The notes under the pieces are model-generated. The model had not been told where the DNA came from. It saw only the letters and a program-made list of their open reading frames with translations, and made no database searches. Both the position numbers and the translations under genes were made by a program. This document shows, piece by piece, positions 1 to 9,936 of a DNA stretch of 64,000 nucleotides (the stretch's first letter is position 1; each line of letters opens with the position of its first letter). The stretch comes from Phanerochaete sordida. Lineage: Eukaryota > Basidiomycota > Agaricomycetes > Polyporales > Phanerochaetaceae. The stretch is from positions 62,001-126,000 of the forward strand of contig BPQB01000065.1 of NCBI GenBank assembly GCA_019973155.2, written 5' to 3'.

Positions 1-304
1 GGACTACTCTATGTGTAAGCTATGAATATTTCCACTGTTTGCGACGATTTACCATGCTCACCTGATCGTATGCAGGCACATGGACGCGTCAGCGTTCGAG
101 CTCACGTCTGGCACAATGGACGAGCTCACGAACTACCAGTTCCACAAGAAGGTGTTCAATCGCTACTTCTGCCCACTGTGTGGGGTCGAGATGTGGGAGA
201 CGAAGCCTAGCGAGAACATGGTGGGAGTGAACGTCCGCACCGTGGACGGGGTAGACGTGTCGAAGCTGAAGCTAGAGCCGTACGACGGTCGTACGTTGCT
301 GTAA
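1..304 (+). CDS. GFA/CENP-V domain protein, 3' end only
   Basis: C-terminal part of a protein of the glutathione-dependent formaldehyde-activating (GFA)/CENP-V fold, a small zinc-binding family whose fungal members are mostly uncharacterised. Bases 1-14 are the end of one exon (reading G-L-L-Y-V), an intron runs 15-75 with a GTAAGC donor and TGCAG acceptor, and the last exon is 76-304. The joined frame reads GLLYVHMDASAFEL, then a CPLCG knuckle, then NVRTVDGVDV and a closing PYDGRTLL. This order (hydrophobic strand, CPxCG zinc ligands, NxRxxDxVD strand, xFDGR tail) is what I know of the family. The N-terminal zinc ligands lie outside the window. The ATG at 80 is internal to the exon and probably not a start. 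Confidence 0.75.
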
Positions 305-723
305 GAGAACATATGACCGCGACAGAACCGATACAAATCAACCGTTCGAGAACCCATATTTCATGAGACATGATGTGGCCTCAATGTCGTAGACCCAAGC
401 GTTATCTCGCGAAAGCAGAACGCTGAAGGACACTTCGCAGTGAGCAGCTCTATCCGCAAAGAGAGGTCTGTAAACGCTCAGCGAGCCCTTGAGCGCACCG
501 CATTTGTCCTCTACGCGCACCTTTGGGGGCGAGCCCCAGAAGAGAGGTCTGTGAATGCTCTCAGTTACATGGTATGGCCGTCGTACTTAGAGCAAGAGCT
601 CGAGACGGCGGCGCTTGCGAATGTCTACAAGCGCCTCTTCCACGTGGGTTGGCCGGAGGACCCCGGCGCTGCCAACTTTCCTCGTCGCGCCCAACGTCCG
701 TCACATCCCAAACGTCTGCAACC
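305..723. other. Intergenic spacer, no gene seen
   Basis: Spacer between the GFA gene and the ATP synthase epsilon gene. The open frames here have no recognisable domain and no convincing splice structure. An imperfect direct repeat of about 20 bases starting GAGAGGTCTGT occurs near 460 and again near 542. Confidence 0.5.
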
Positions 724-1330
724 ATGAGCACCTGGCGCGGTACCTTCACGTACGCCATCTCCCGTCTCTCGCGCACCGCACCGCACTGACGAGCCCCTCA
801 CCCGCCTCTGCCGCCGCCCGCCGCCCGCTGCCTGTCGCGAGCAGCTTCAACAAGTACAGCCAGATCTGCGCGCGCGCACTCCGCCAGTCGCTGACGGAGA
901 CCGAGCGTGTCGCGGCCGAGAAGCACGGCTCGACCATTCTCAGGTACCAGGAGTGGAAGGACGGCCAGGGTGGACAGCAGGTGCGTGCGCTTCTGCTCGA
1001 GCTCGCGTCCCCGACCAGCGTGCGTGCGTCCACGACGGCACGCTGTGAAGTACGGCCGACAAGTGGCTTTGCCCGAAGACGGCACATCTTTGCCTAGGAC
1101 AAGCGCAGCCATCCGTCGCGCGCTCATGGATACCGAAAGTCCTTCATATCGTGCGCTCGCTCTCGAAGACGCTGCCCCAGCCTCTACTATGCCCTATACG
1201 ACCCTCCTTCGCACGCTGGTCGTCGGCCTTGCATGCTGCTTCAAAGGAGTGCTGACTTGACATGTCTCTATAGGTCTTCTTGAACCCTCCCGTCGAGAAG
1301 GACGCCCCTACCAAGAGCAAGGCTGTCTAG
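724..1330 (+). CDS. ATP15: Mitochondrial ATP synthase subunit epsilon
   Basis: Small epsilon subunit of the mitochondrial F1 ATPase central stalk, packed on gamma and delta. Three exons: 724-749, 845-980 and 1274-1330, giving 72 residues, close to the usual 50-75 for this subunit. The first intron (750-844) removes an in-frame TGA and contains a CTGACG branch-point-like element; the second (981-1273) is long for this genome at 293 nt. The product begins MSTWRGTF, then NKYSQICARALRQSL, AAEKHG and YQEWKDG, matching the conserved W-R-x-A-G-x-x-Y-x-x-Y and LR..R.SLK pattern of the family. The C-terminal exon (VFLNPPVEKDAP...) is a variable tail. The start is the first in-frame ATG, with C at -3. 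Confidence 0.85.
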
Positions 1331-2380
1331 ACCTTGTTTCAGGCATGCGAATGTCAAAATAGATCTGCACGACCTTGAATCCAGCTTGCTCCTTCTGCGT
1401 GTGCTCCGTCTATCCTTGAACCTTCACCATCCGTCGTGGACAGCTTGGTGTTGAGATATACATCTACGTACGCGCGGTGCTTGCTGTTATTGGTACGTGC
1501 AATTTGCTCCCTTTTTCTACAGCATGCTTCTCTCCACCCGATATCACGTTTTGAGTTCGCCGTTCGCTGTCCTCTAGTACAGGCGTGTTCCGAAATCACC
1601 GTTCCCGAGCTGAAAAAGGCTTGGTGACTCTGGATTCCCCAGCACCCGTCGCACGTGGACGGAAATGTCGTAACGGCACAATGCGTGGCGCATGCGGGAA
1701 TCAGAGCCAGCACCATCCGCATTGTCCTTCTGCTCCCCGTCCTGCGCGAATCAATGCTAGAAGGTGCTGCGGTGCCTTGGTAGCTGCTTCGTTACTGTAT
1801 TGTGACGTATACCAGCACCGACGGCGTACGCCACGCTCAGCAATCTGTGCGTAAGTCTAGCCTAGGCTTGTCGACATAGGCCAATGAACTTGCACATTCC
1901 TGACCACTTGCCTGTTTGAGTGCAGCACTCGGGGATACGGAGTTCCCTCGGTGAGTCACTTTCGCTGGTTAGGGTTTCGCGGGCTCTCACGCCTTCCGCC
2001 TTGCCTCGTCCACGATGCAGGCAGCTGCTTGCCCGCTGCATACAATAGAGTCCGATGTAGCTCACCGCTTGCTCGCTATTGGGCCGACTCTGGCCTCGAC
2101 GCAGCGATTCGTCGCAACGAGGCCGCGAAATCGAGGTCAGCGACGTTTCCATATCCGGCATGTAGTCACGTGACATGCTGGGTTTTCAGGTCGTACTTTT
2201 GCCCCGCCCATCCGACCCGCCTCTCGTCGCTCTCCTCCCCCGCCCCCTGCCCTGCTAAAAGCTCTTTCGAGCACTTCATTACCCTACCTCCTTGTGAGCA
2301 CGCCCCGAATTTTTGCTTCTGCTACTGGCACAGACAGCTGAAACTGCTCTTTTGATTCGCCTAGTAATTTGCCGATAGTC
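1331..2380. other. Intergenic region, no gene seen
   Basis: About 1 kb with no supportable gene. The last 150 bases before 2381 are pyrimidine-rich, as is common in promoters and 5' leaders of highly expressed fungal genes, and probably serve the CCHC protein gene. Confidence 0.5.
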
Positions 2381-3752
2381 ATGGCTGGACGAGGCTGCTA
2401 TAACTGCGGCGGTTGTGAGTCTCTTCATCCTATTGCGAGTACCCGTCCGGCCATACAGGCCCTGCTTGTCGCCCTTCGCTTTCCAACCGGCCAGTCTGCG
2501 AGCGTCCTTCGCGTGACCGCGCCGGCCGAGGCGTCTGCCGAGCCAAGTCGCGGGTCGCGACTGCTCGCGAGGACGCCCCATATAAGACCTTCGTCCCGAA
2601 ACTGACGCTTCTCCCCTCTAGTTGGTCACCAAGCCGCTTCGTGCCCCAAGGAGCAGCCCACCTGGTACGCACGCTCTCCCCGTCCGCTTCTGATCTTCGG
2701 TCATGAACGCGCTCTGTGATATAGCTACAACTGTGCGTATTTTCCGTGTTCCATGCGACACTTCCATACTCACGCCACACTCCCAGGCGGCGGTGAGGGT
2801 CACCTCTCGAAGGACTGCAAGGAGGCTGCGAAGCCGAAGGCTTGCTACAAGTGCAACGAGGAGGGTCACCTGGTGCGTCGCGTACCCCTTCGCCATACGC
2901 TGATTGCTGACCCCAAGTGCAGTCGCGCGACTGCCCGCAGGCGAACGGCGATTCCGGCGCCGCGGCCGGTGGCCAGGAGTGCTACCGCTGTGGCCAGGTC
3001 GGCCACATCGCGCGCGCGTGCCCCAACGCTGCGACGAACACCCGCAGCAACTTCGGCTCGTTCAACGGCGGCGCGCAAAAGACCTGGTGAGCACACGCAC
3101 CGCGCTTCAGATTCGCCGGAGATGGCTTATATGCGTGCAGCTTCTCGTGCGGCGGTGTGGGACACCTCCAGCGCGACTGCGTTCAGGGCCCCAAGTGCTA
3201 CAACTGTTCGGGCATCGTGAGTCCCTTCTTATTTGTATATGCCTCGTCAGCAGCCCCGCCCAGCGCTCGGCACCCGCCTCAGCGACGCCGCCCTATCCAC
3301 GCTGTCAGAGCTCCGCCGCAGAGGGCGAGCGGACTTTCACCTCGACTGTCTCCCTGCGGGCCCTGAAACACGACGCCTCGCTCAGCACGATTTTTGTGCG
3401 GAGCTGTGTCTTGTTCGGAGGGGGGAGAGGCGCAGGGGTGACGCATCCGTACGCCTGCGGATAGAGCAGCGGCGTCTTCACGGAACTTTGCTGAAGATCA
3501 CCCTGAGCTCATACCGGGTTCTCGTGGCATCCGCACTACCTGGTAACGAACCCACGCGCTTACTTGTGCTATTCCAGGGACACATGTCGAAGGACTGCAA
3601 GCAGCCGCAGCGCCGTGCGTGCTACAACTGTGGCTCTGAGGGGTGCGCTTTCAAATAGCCTTTTGGACGTCCACGGACTTACGTTACTCTTCAGCCACAT
3701 CTCCCGGGACTGCCCCACTGCGGAGAACCAGGCCACCGCCGAGGGTGCCTAA
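2381..3752 (+). CDS. GIS2: CCHC zinc-knuckle nucleic-acid-binding protein (CNBP type)
   Basis: Cellular nucleic-acid-binding protein of the CNBP/Gis2/Byr3 family, which binds single-stranded RNA and G-rich DNA and acts in translation control. Eight exons: 2381-2414, 2622-2664, 2725-2732 (only 8 nt), 2787-2872, 2923-3086, 3141-3216, 3578-3642 and 3695-3752. The joined frame is 177 aa and consists almost entirely of seven C-x2-C-x4-H-x4-C knuckles, for example CYNCGGFGHQAASC, CYRCGQVGHIARAC and CYNCGSEGHISRDC. Seven knuckles is the number in yeast Gis2 and human CNBP. A glycine/asparagine-rich linker follows knuckle 4. Introns repeatedly fall inside knuckles, so frames are restored only when all eight exons are joined. 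The intron at 3217-3577 is unusually long (361 nt). Confidence 0.9.
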
Positions 3753-4128
3753 GTGCCCGCCTTCCGCTCGTTTCTCCTGCAGCACGGCTTGTATGATGAC
3801 GATCTACGAGTGTAGTATTCCCTACTAGTGTATTCTCGAGTAGTTGTTTCTTGCTCCGGGCCCCCCTGTACTACGACAACGCAAACATCTTGATCCCCCA
3901 TGCCGCTGCATACCAGCGTCCACGCAGCCCTGCAGGATCACGATGGGCCGTGCTGAGGCCGGCGAGACACCTCTCGACTGCATCGAGCCTTGTCGGCGGA
4001 GAGGACGGCGCCTAAAGCCGGGCAGCGCCGGGGGGGCCGAGCCTGTGAGATTGCGGGCATTCCCTACGCGACATAAACACCCACCTTGCCTCCTGCACCC
4101 TCCGTCGTCGTCCTCCACAGCATCGACA
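3753..4128. other. Spacer and probable promoter of COX5
   Basis: No gene seen. The stretch just before 4129 is rich in C and T (a run of CTCC/TCGTC), typical of a fungal 5' leader. Confidence 0.4.
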
Positions 4129-4998
4129 ATGCAAGCTCTGCGCCTGGCGCGTCCCCGAGTCTCTCTCCGCGCCGCGGCCGGCGTGCGCACCATCGCTGCC
4201 ACCGCCAACTCCTCTGCCGCCCACGCCGCCCCTCAGACGACCTCCGCTGCCTCCGCCATCCCGCTCAGCAACGTCGAGGCCCAGTGGGAGCGCCTCAACA
4301 GCCAGGAGCAGCTCACCGTCCACCAGCAGCTCGAGGAGCTCCAGAAGCGCGACTGGAAGACGCTTTCCGTTGACGAGAAGAAGGCTGGTGCGTCGCACTT
4401 TTTTCGCCCGCGCACAAGTGCCTCGTCGCCTGCGGCATATCCGCCCGCAGCGCGTGTCGTGCGCGGGTGCACGCACGGCGAGGCGCAATGCGCATCCTGC
4501 AACCCGGCGGCTGACGTCGCCCTGTTCGTTTTCGCCCCGCACAGCGTACTACGTCGCTTTCGGCCCCCATGGCCCCCGCAAGCCCGTGACGCCGCCTGGC
4601 GGCAACCTCAAAATCGCGGTCGCGACGCTTGGCCTCATCGCCGTCACCGGCGCCATCTTCGCCACCATCCGCTCGCGCGGTAAGTCGCCCTCGCTGCCGC
4701 CGCGCACCCGGCTGCCCCCTGACGGCGCTTGGGATCGCCGCGGCGGCGCACCCTCGCTTCGTGCTGCACGCGTGCTCACACGTCCGTCCGCCTGCAGCAC
4801 CACCACCGCCGCGGACCATCAACAAGGAGTGGGAGGAGGCCTCCAACCAGCGTGCGCTCGAGATGAAGCTCGACCCTATCAGCGGTGCGTACGCGAGCCG
4901 TCTTCCAACTTTGCGCGCCAGACTGACGCGCGGCGCTGCCCCCTGCAGGCATCGCTTCCGAGGGCTACTCAGGAAAGGGCTTCGTCACGCACAAATAG
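4129..4998 (+). CDS. COX5: Cytochrome c oxidase subunit 5, mitochondrial
   Basis: Nuclear-encoded subunit of respiratory complex IV (COX5 in yeast, COX IV in animals), one transmembrane helix in the inner membrane. Four exons: 4129-4387, 4545-4679, 4798-4884 and 4949-4998, giving 176 aa. Residues 1-30 are rich in Arg, Ala and Ser without acidic residues, a mitochondrial presequence (MQALRLARPRVSLRAAAGVR). Then come a W-x-x-L-x-x-x-E-Q motif, VHQQLEELQKRDWK, and FGPHGPRKP. The membrane helix is encoded in exon 2 (IAVATLGLIAVTGAIFATI). It is followed by the family's tail INKEWEEASNQRALE and a final EGYSGKGFV. All joins keep frame and use GT-AG ends. Confidence 0.9.
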
Positions 4999-5594
4999 AC
5001 GGCCTCTCGCAGGCGCAGAACATGGCAACTGGAGCGCAGCGTGGGCCGCACGTGCTCCTGACGTCCGCGCTCGTATTTACACGGAATCTGTATCTCGAAC
5101 ACTCGCAAACTCGCCGACGCTCTCTGTCCTTCCCAAATAAACTACCGTGGCTTTTTGCTAATGGACACGAGCTCGTGTGCACGTTGCGGGCAGGTTGTGA
5201 CATCATGCCCCGGGCCTCCCCTACGCCTGAGGCCCTCCTATGTGCGCGACGCGACGAGTTTGTACTCTCGCGGAGCCCGCAGTGCGGGCAACTGCTATGC
5301 CTCTCGACAAGCGTGAGGCCGAGAAGTTCGACAGCGTGCCAGCTTGGTGGATCACTTGCCGTACATGACCTCTTGGTGGTGCTTGAATCCACTAGTGTTG
5401 ACGTTGACGACGAGCGACGGGACGTAGCCTCCATCTACGCTGTCCTTCACTCTAATCGAGAGTCATTGAGACTGGCGGTCAAGTATAGTGCTGCTCCACG
5501 CAAGCTAAGTTCCTGGCTGAGCGCATGTGCACGATGAAGAGTATTGGAGTAAATAGCGGGTCCACAGTACATATGATACACGGTTACAGCGAGT
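4999..5594. other. Convergent 3' spacer
   Basis: Lies between the 3' ends of COX5 (plus) and RPN8 (minus). No gene or clear repeat; it should hold both 3' untranslated regions. Confidence 0.4.
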
Positions 5595-6824
5595 CTATAT
5601 CGGCTGGTCAGGGTCTGCCGACTTCGACGCCGCTTTGTCTGTCTTCTTCTCATCATCCTTCTTCTTGTCCTTCCCGTTCTTATCCTTCTCTTTCTCCTTC
5701 GCATCCTTGCCCTTGCCCTCTTCGAGTTCTGCCTTGCCGAGGGACGCCTTGTTGTCTACGAGCGCGTGCAGCGCTATCACAGCGCGGAGCAGGCTGCTCA
5801 GGTATACGACAAGCAGCTCGTCGTTGGTGGTTGACGCGAAGCTGGCAGTTGTGTCCGGGTCGTTCAAATTCGGGAGGAGGTTGAGCGCGTCTTGGAGGTG
5901 GTACAGGATCTGGTGGTTCACGGGCATGCGGCCGCCCGCTACGTCCGCCAGGTACTTCTGGATGTCGGAGATACGCGACTGCAGACCGCGCAATGACGCA
6001 AGCTGTTCTGATACGCGCGTTGAGAGAGTCGTGGTGGTCGAATCCTTGATGTCGCGCAGCAGGTGCTCGACACCAATTTCCTCTGCTTCTTCGGCCTCGA
6101 TCGCGGACGGAACGTGGAGGAAGGTCTTCCGGGTCTCTGTACCATCCTGTGGGGCCATTTAAAGAGCGCTCTGAAATAGCGTAGCGCTATAACTCACGTC
6201 CTTAATCTCCTCCACAGCGAAGTATGCGTCTGTTGGGATACCGACAGTGTGCGGCCGTACGTCGACGATGACCATGACCGGCCGCGCAATATACCGCTTC
6301 AGCAAGTCGTTGATCTCTTGGTCTGAGGCGCGCAGCTTAGGGCCCGTGTGGTACCATCCAATCATCTTCTCTCGTGCTGAGGGCCCAAAGGTGAGCCGCG
6401 CTACGGACGGGCGGAAGGGCGGACTCACCTACCATTGACCTTTTTGAACATCTCCCACATGCCCTCGATGTAGTTGTGGTCGAGGAACCATGTCTTCGGG
6501 TCCTTCTCGTCCTCCTCGAACGGAATGCCGAACGAGTTCGCGACGTTGATCGTCTTGCCGTTGTCCTGTCCGAGCAGCACGCCGATTACTCGCTTCGACG
6601 AGCCCTTGGGCACAGACCGAGCATGGTGGTCGGCGACAGAGAGAAGCACGAGCGGGTGTACAACTGTTGTTGTCAGGTGAGCTTCAGGCTGTAGCCTATG
6701 ACGCGTAGAGCGTACCGACTGTTGTACTGGCGAGTGCAGTAAGCTACGACAGGCCGAGGTTAGCCACAAGAAACAGCCAGTGTTGAGATGAACAGCCCAC
6801 CTGTTCTGTAGTTGTGGCTACCAT
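5595..6824 (-). CDS. RPN8: 26S proteasome lid subunit Rpn8
   Basis: Non-catalytic MPN-domain subunit of the 19S lid, partner of the deubiquitinase Rpn11. Five exons on the minus strand: 6801-6824, 6716-6743, 6433-6663, 6198-6376 and 5595-6146, giving 337 aa. After a short leader the MPN domain begins [14 protein letters not shown], continues with GVLLGQ and GWYHTGPKL, and has the Rpn8-type degenerate JAMM site: GWYHTG is present but the metal-binding H-x-H-x7-S-x2-D of Rpn11 is not. The C-terminal half is helical ([17 protein letters not shown], then [15 protein letters not shown]), used for lid bundle assembly, and ends in a Lys/Asp/Glu-rich tail. The first two tiny exons were placed by frame alone; if wrong, only the first 17 residues change. 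Confidence 0.92.
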
Positions 6825-7191
6825 GCTGTAAAGTGTGCGGGTAGAGAGATGGGAGGAATGGAGAGAGGGAGGGGATGGGTGTAATGAAGACGCATGCGCA
6901 TCGCGTACGCGTCCTTGTCGTTTCTTAGCGCCCATACCTTTTCGGGCGTATGTTGGCGGACATTTCATGTCTTCCGCGACCTTCACCTCACTTTCATCTT
7001 TCCCAGAGGACATTTGGCCCAAGAAAGCGAGACATACAAAATACACAATGATGTGAGTGCTACAGTATTGCGACAGCGTGTACAAAACAGCGAAAACAGG
7101 CGACAGCGAATCGGCGACTCCCGTCACGGTCAAGCCAAGTTAGTAGTAGCTTGGTGCATGGCGGCGAGTCCAGGCAATTACCGTCTAACAT
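6825..7191. other. Spacer between RPN8 and an F-box gene
   Basis: Holds the RPN8 promoter (minus strand) and the 3' end of the next minus-strand gene. No further gene seen. Confidence 0.4.
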
Positions 7192-9287
7192 CTACAGTAC
7201 GAGAGGAGCCTTGTATTTGCCTTGAAATGCGAGGACCTTGTGTGCAAGCGCGATCAGCGAATTTGCATGTCTTGCGAGAAGGCTTGCACCAAGACCCAGA
7301 CCTAGTAAGACCTTCGGAAACTTGAATGGTTTCGATGGCGGCTGAGGCTCGTCTAAGCTGTAGCTCAGCATGGGTCTCAAGCATATCAACCAAGGCACGT
7401 ACCGGCTCTAGCCTCTCTGGACAGGTCGACAACCGAGACTTCGTTGTAGTCTGGCTTCGCGAACATCATTCGGCCGGTCGACTCGTCGAACACGATGTGC
7501 TCGAAGCGATTATAGACCTCGTTGAGTGGACAAGCTAGTTGCTTCAACCCAAAGAAGCTGTACCAAGTACCGTCACGGGGCGGCAAGAGCGGGTCCTCGC
7601 GGTCTGCAGGCCGGATGGTCTCGGGGTCGTGGTACCGATAGAAGGCGTCCACCCAGTCTCGCAAGTCTCGCTTCCAATGCGTCGCGTAGAACCATGTTCT
7701 CCGAAGGCCTGGAATGACGGCCCATCTCTGGTTCTCCGTAGGCGTCGACTCGCGTCGCAGCGGACAGGACCACCTCAGGTCGTATCGCCAGTAAATAATC
7801 GGCTCCAGCGGCGGGTCGTAACGCATTTTCTTCGGATAGAGTGTCACCCGCGTCACGCCAATGGCATCGTGCAGGAAGAAAATGCTGATGGGGTGGAGGG
7901 GACCATGTTCGTCTTCCCGCCATACCCGGCCGCGCACCTCAGCTTCGGGCCAGTGGGGCGTGCCTGGCTCGCTGATGCGCACTTCCGCTGGTCGGTATTG
8001 GAGCTCGACTAAGGAGGTCTGCCTCGCCGACGCCTGAATCTTGATCTCGTCGTCGGTGGTGGCGAAGCTGGGGATGTCGAAGAGCTCTACGACCGTGAGC
8101 GGAATCGTACGACCGGTGCGGTGCGACTCAATGACGCGGACGACGAGGATCTGTCGTTGCTGAGGCAGGGGTCGAATGGCCTTGATATAATGGGGCTGTA
8201 AACATATGTCAAATACCGCGCGAGACGGATGCATGTTAGGGTACGCACACATTCGATATACACGCTATGTGGTTTCAGTCGCATGTTGACCCACGCGTAT
8301 CCCGGGCTAGGCCTGATCCTGATGTTGTCATCTCCCGCGGCTACGGCAAGGAAGGGCTGTCCAAAGTTGGTATCCAGACAGAGCTGAGAAACCTTCTCTG
8401 TCGTCCGCAGCGTTGGGGATAGTTGTAGGAAGTCGTCGCAATCCATGGCGCAATTCCTCCACTCTTCCCGACTCATCCTAGAGTCCCAGGCTTTTTCGAG
8501 GACATCAAGCGAGATGCAGCATGTCCGCACTTCGTACTTCATCGGGAATGGAGGCTCATTCTCCCATGCAAGTCCGAGATCTGAGATGTTGATACTACAA
8601 ATCACTTGTAAGCACTGACCAAAATTGTGGCGTAAACTTGTCACTCACGCCCAGTGCCTGTCCTGGTTCGAGTGTCTCCATCTCCGTATCAGCCACGAGA
8701 CCACGATCCCGCGTCCAGCGCTGTACGTCGCGAACTTGGCCTGCAGCATCTGCGCACGCGACTCGGTCTTGTACGCGACGAGCGGCTCCGCGGGCCCGCG
8801 GTCGTGCACGGCGTAGAGCACGAGCATCCAGTTCCACTTGTCGCGGTCCGAGACGGACGCGACGAGGTACCGCCCGCCGGGGAGAAGCGCCATCTCCGCC
8901 ACATAGCCCTTCGCGTCGAACTCCCAGACGGTCGACGGCGGCTGCACGTGCGCGTCGCGCCACGCCTTGTTGACCTCGTGTGCGCGCATGAGGAAGCGTT
9001 CCGCGGTGTCGCCCTTCAGGTTCGCGAGATCGTGGTTCGCTTCGGGAGGGAGTGGTGGGAGCAGCAGGGTGGTGCGCTTCAGGAGGCGCTTCCAGATGAC
9101 GGGCTGCTTCGTGAGGTTGTAGTATAGTTTACTGACCTAATTAGACGAGTCAGAGAATGCTATGTTGCACATGCAAAGTACTCACTCGTCGCAATGCCAG
9201 AATCTCTTGAAGCTCTAGGTAGTCGAACACAAGGTCTACCAGGACGTCGTTCGGGATCAGATCTAATGTGGGTTTCCGCTCCTCCAT
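7192..9287 (-). CDS. F-box domain protein
   Basis: Probable substrate adaptor of an SCF ubiquitin ligase. Five exons on the minus strand: 9186-9287, 8649-9136, 8249-8594, 7403-8195 and 7192-7352, about 629 aa. The F-box is at residues 1-50: LDLIPNDVLVDLVFDYLEL, then ILALRRVSKLYYNLTKQPVIWKRLL spanning intron 1. This is a typical LP-x-x-(I/V)...L-x-x-(V/C)-x-x-x-W pattern. The rest is a beta-rich region with short blocks such as LLPGGRYLVASVS that could be part of a WD-like propeller, as in other basidiomycete F-box proteins, but I cannot count repeats. The last intron (7353-7402) is supported because the alternative acceptor gives an immediate stop. In-frame ATGs at 9296 and 9314 are alternative starts; 9287 has A at -3 and G at +4. 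Confidence 0.75.
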
Positions 9288-9314
9288 ATTATCCATCCGC
9301 GCAGTGTTGAACAT

Positions 9315-9936
9315 CATCGTAAGGGAGAAGCCAAAGCGCATCTTTGCAGCAGGTAGTTTGGGACTGCGACCAGCGCAGATAGCGGACGAGCCGGAGGCCT
9401 GAATGGCAAAGGTGAAGGAGGAGGCGGGGCAAGTATCAGCGTGACGTGCATCAACACCCACCTTTCAGCTCGAGCATTGCCGCGGAGCTGTACGGCCATG
9501 GATACGCAGTGATGAGGCTCTGTTGTATTTGGGTCATATCTTGTTCTGCTCCAGCGCGGGATGACCGAGAAAACCAACAACGCATGCCATTTCCGGCCAT
9601 TCGATTCAGGGCTGACGCTCGGTGTTCATTGTGAGAGCAGAAGAGGAGGTATCTGCGGGGATATATTCGAACACCGCGGGTCGGTTGTAGCGGGGTGTAG
9701 CAAGCATGATACAAAAGGCGCAGATACCCAGGTCTGCGCAATTGTTGATTTGGCGCTTAGTACGCCGGCAGCGTGCAGGACACGACGAAAACATCTCCGC
9801 GGTGTCTAGCGTTGCCATGCTTCGGACGTTACGTTCAGTGTCATAGCCCTATACATTGTATAGACCACTAGAGCAGATCGTTCTCATGCCGCGGTATCAT
9901 GGATATAAATTACGCACGGAACAAGGACACGCGACC
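9315..9936. other. Spacer, no gene seen
   Basis: Between the F-box gene start and the CTF18 stop, both on the minus strand. Only short unconvincing frames; expected to contain the F-box promoter. Confidence 0.4.
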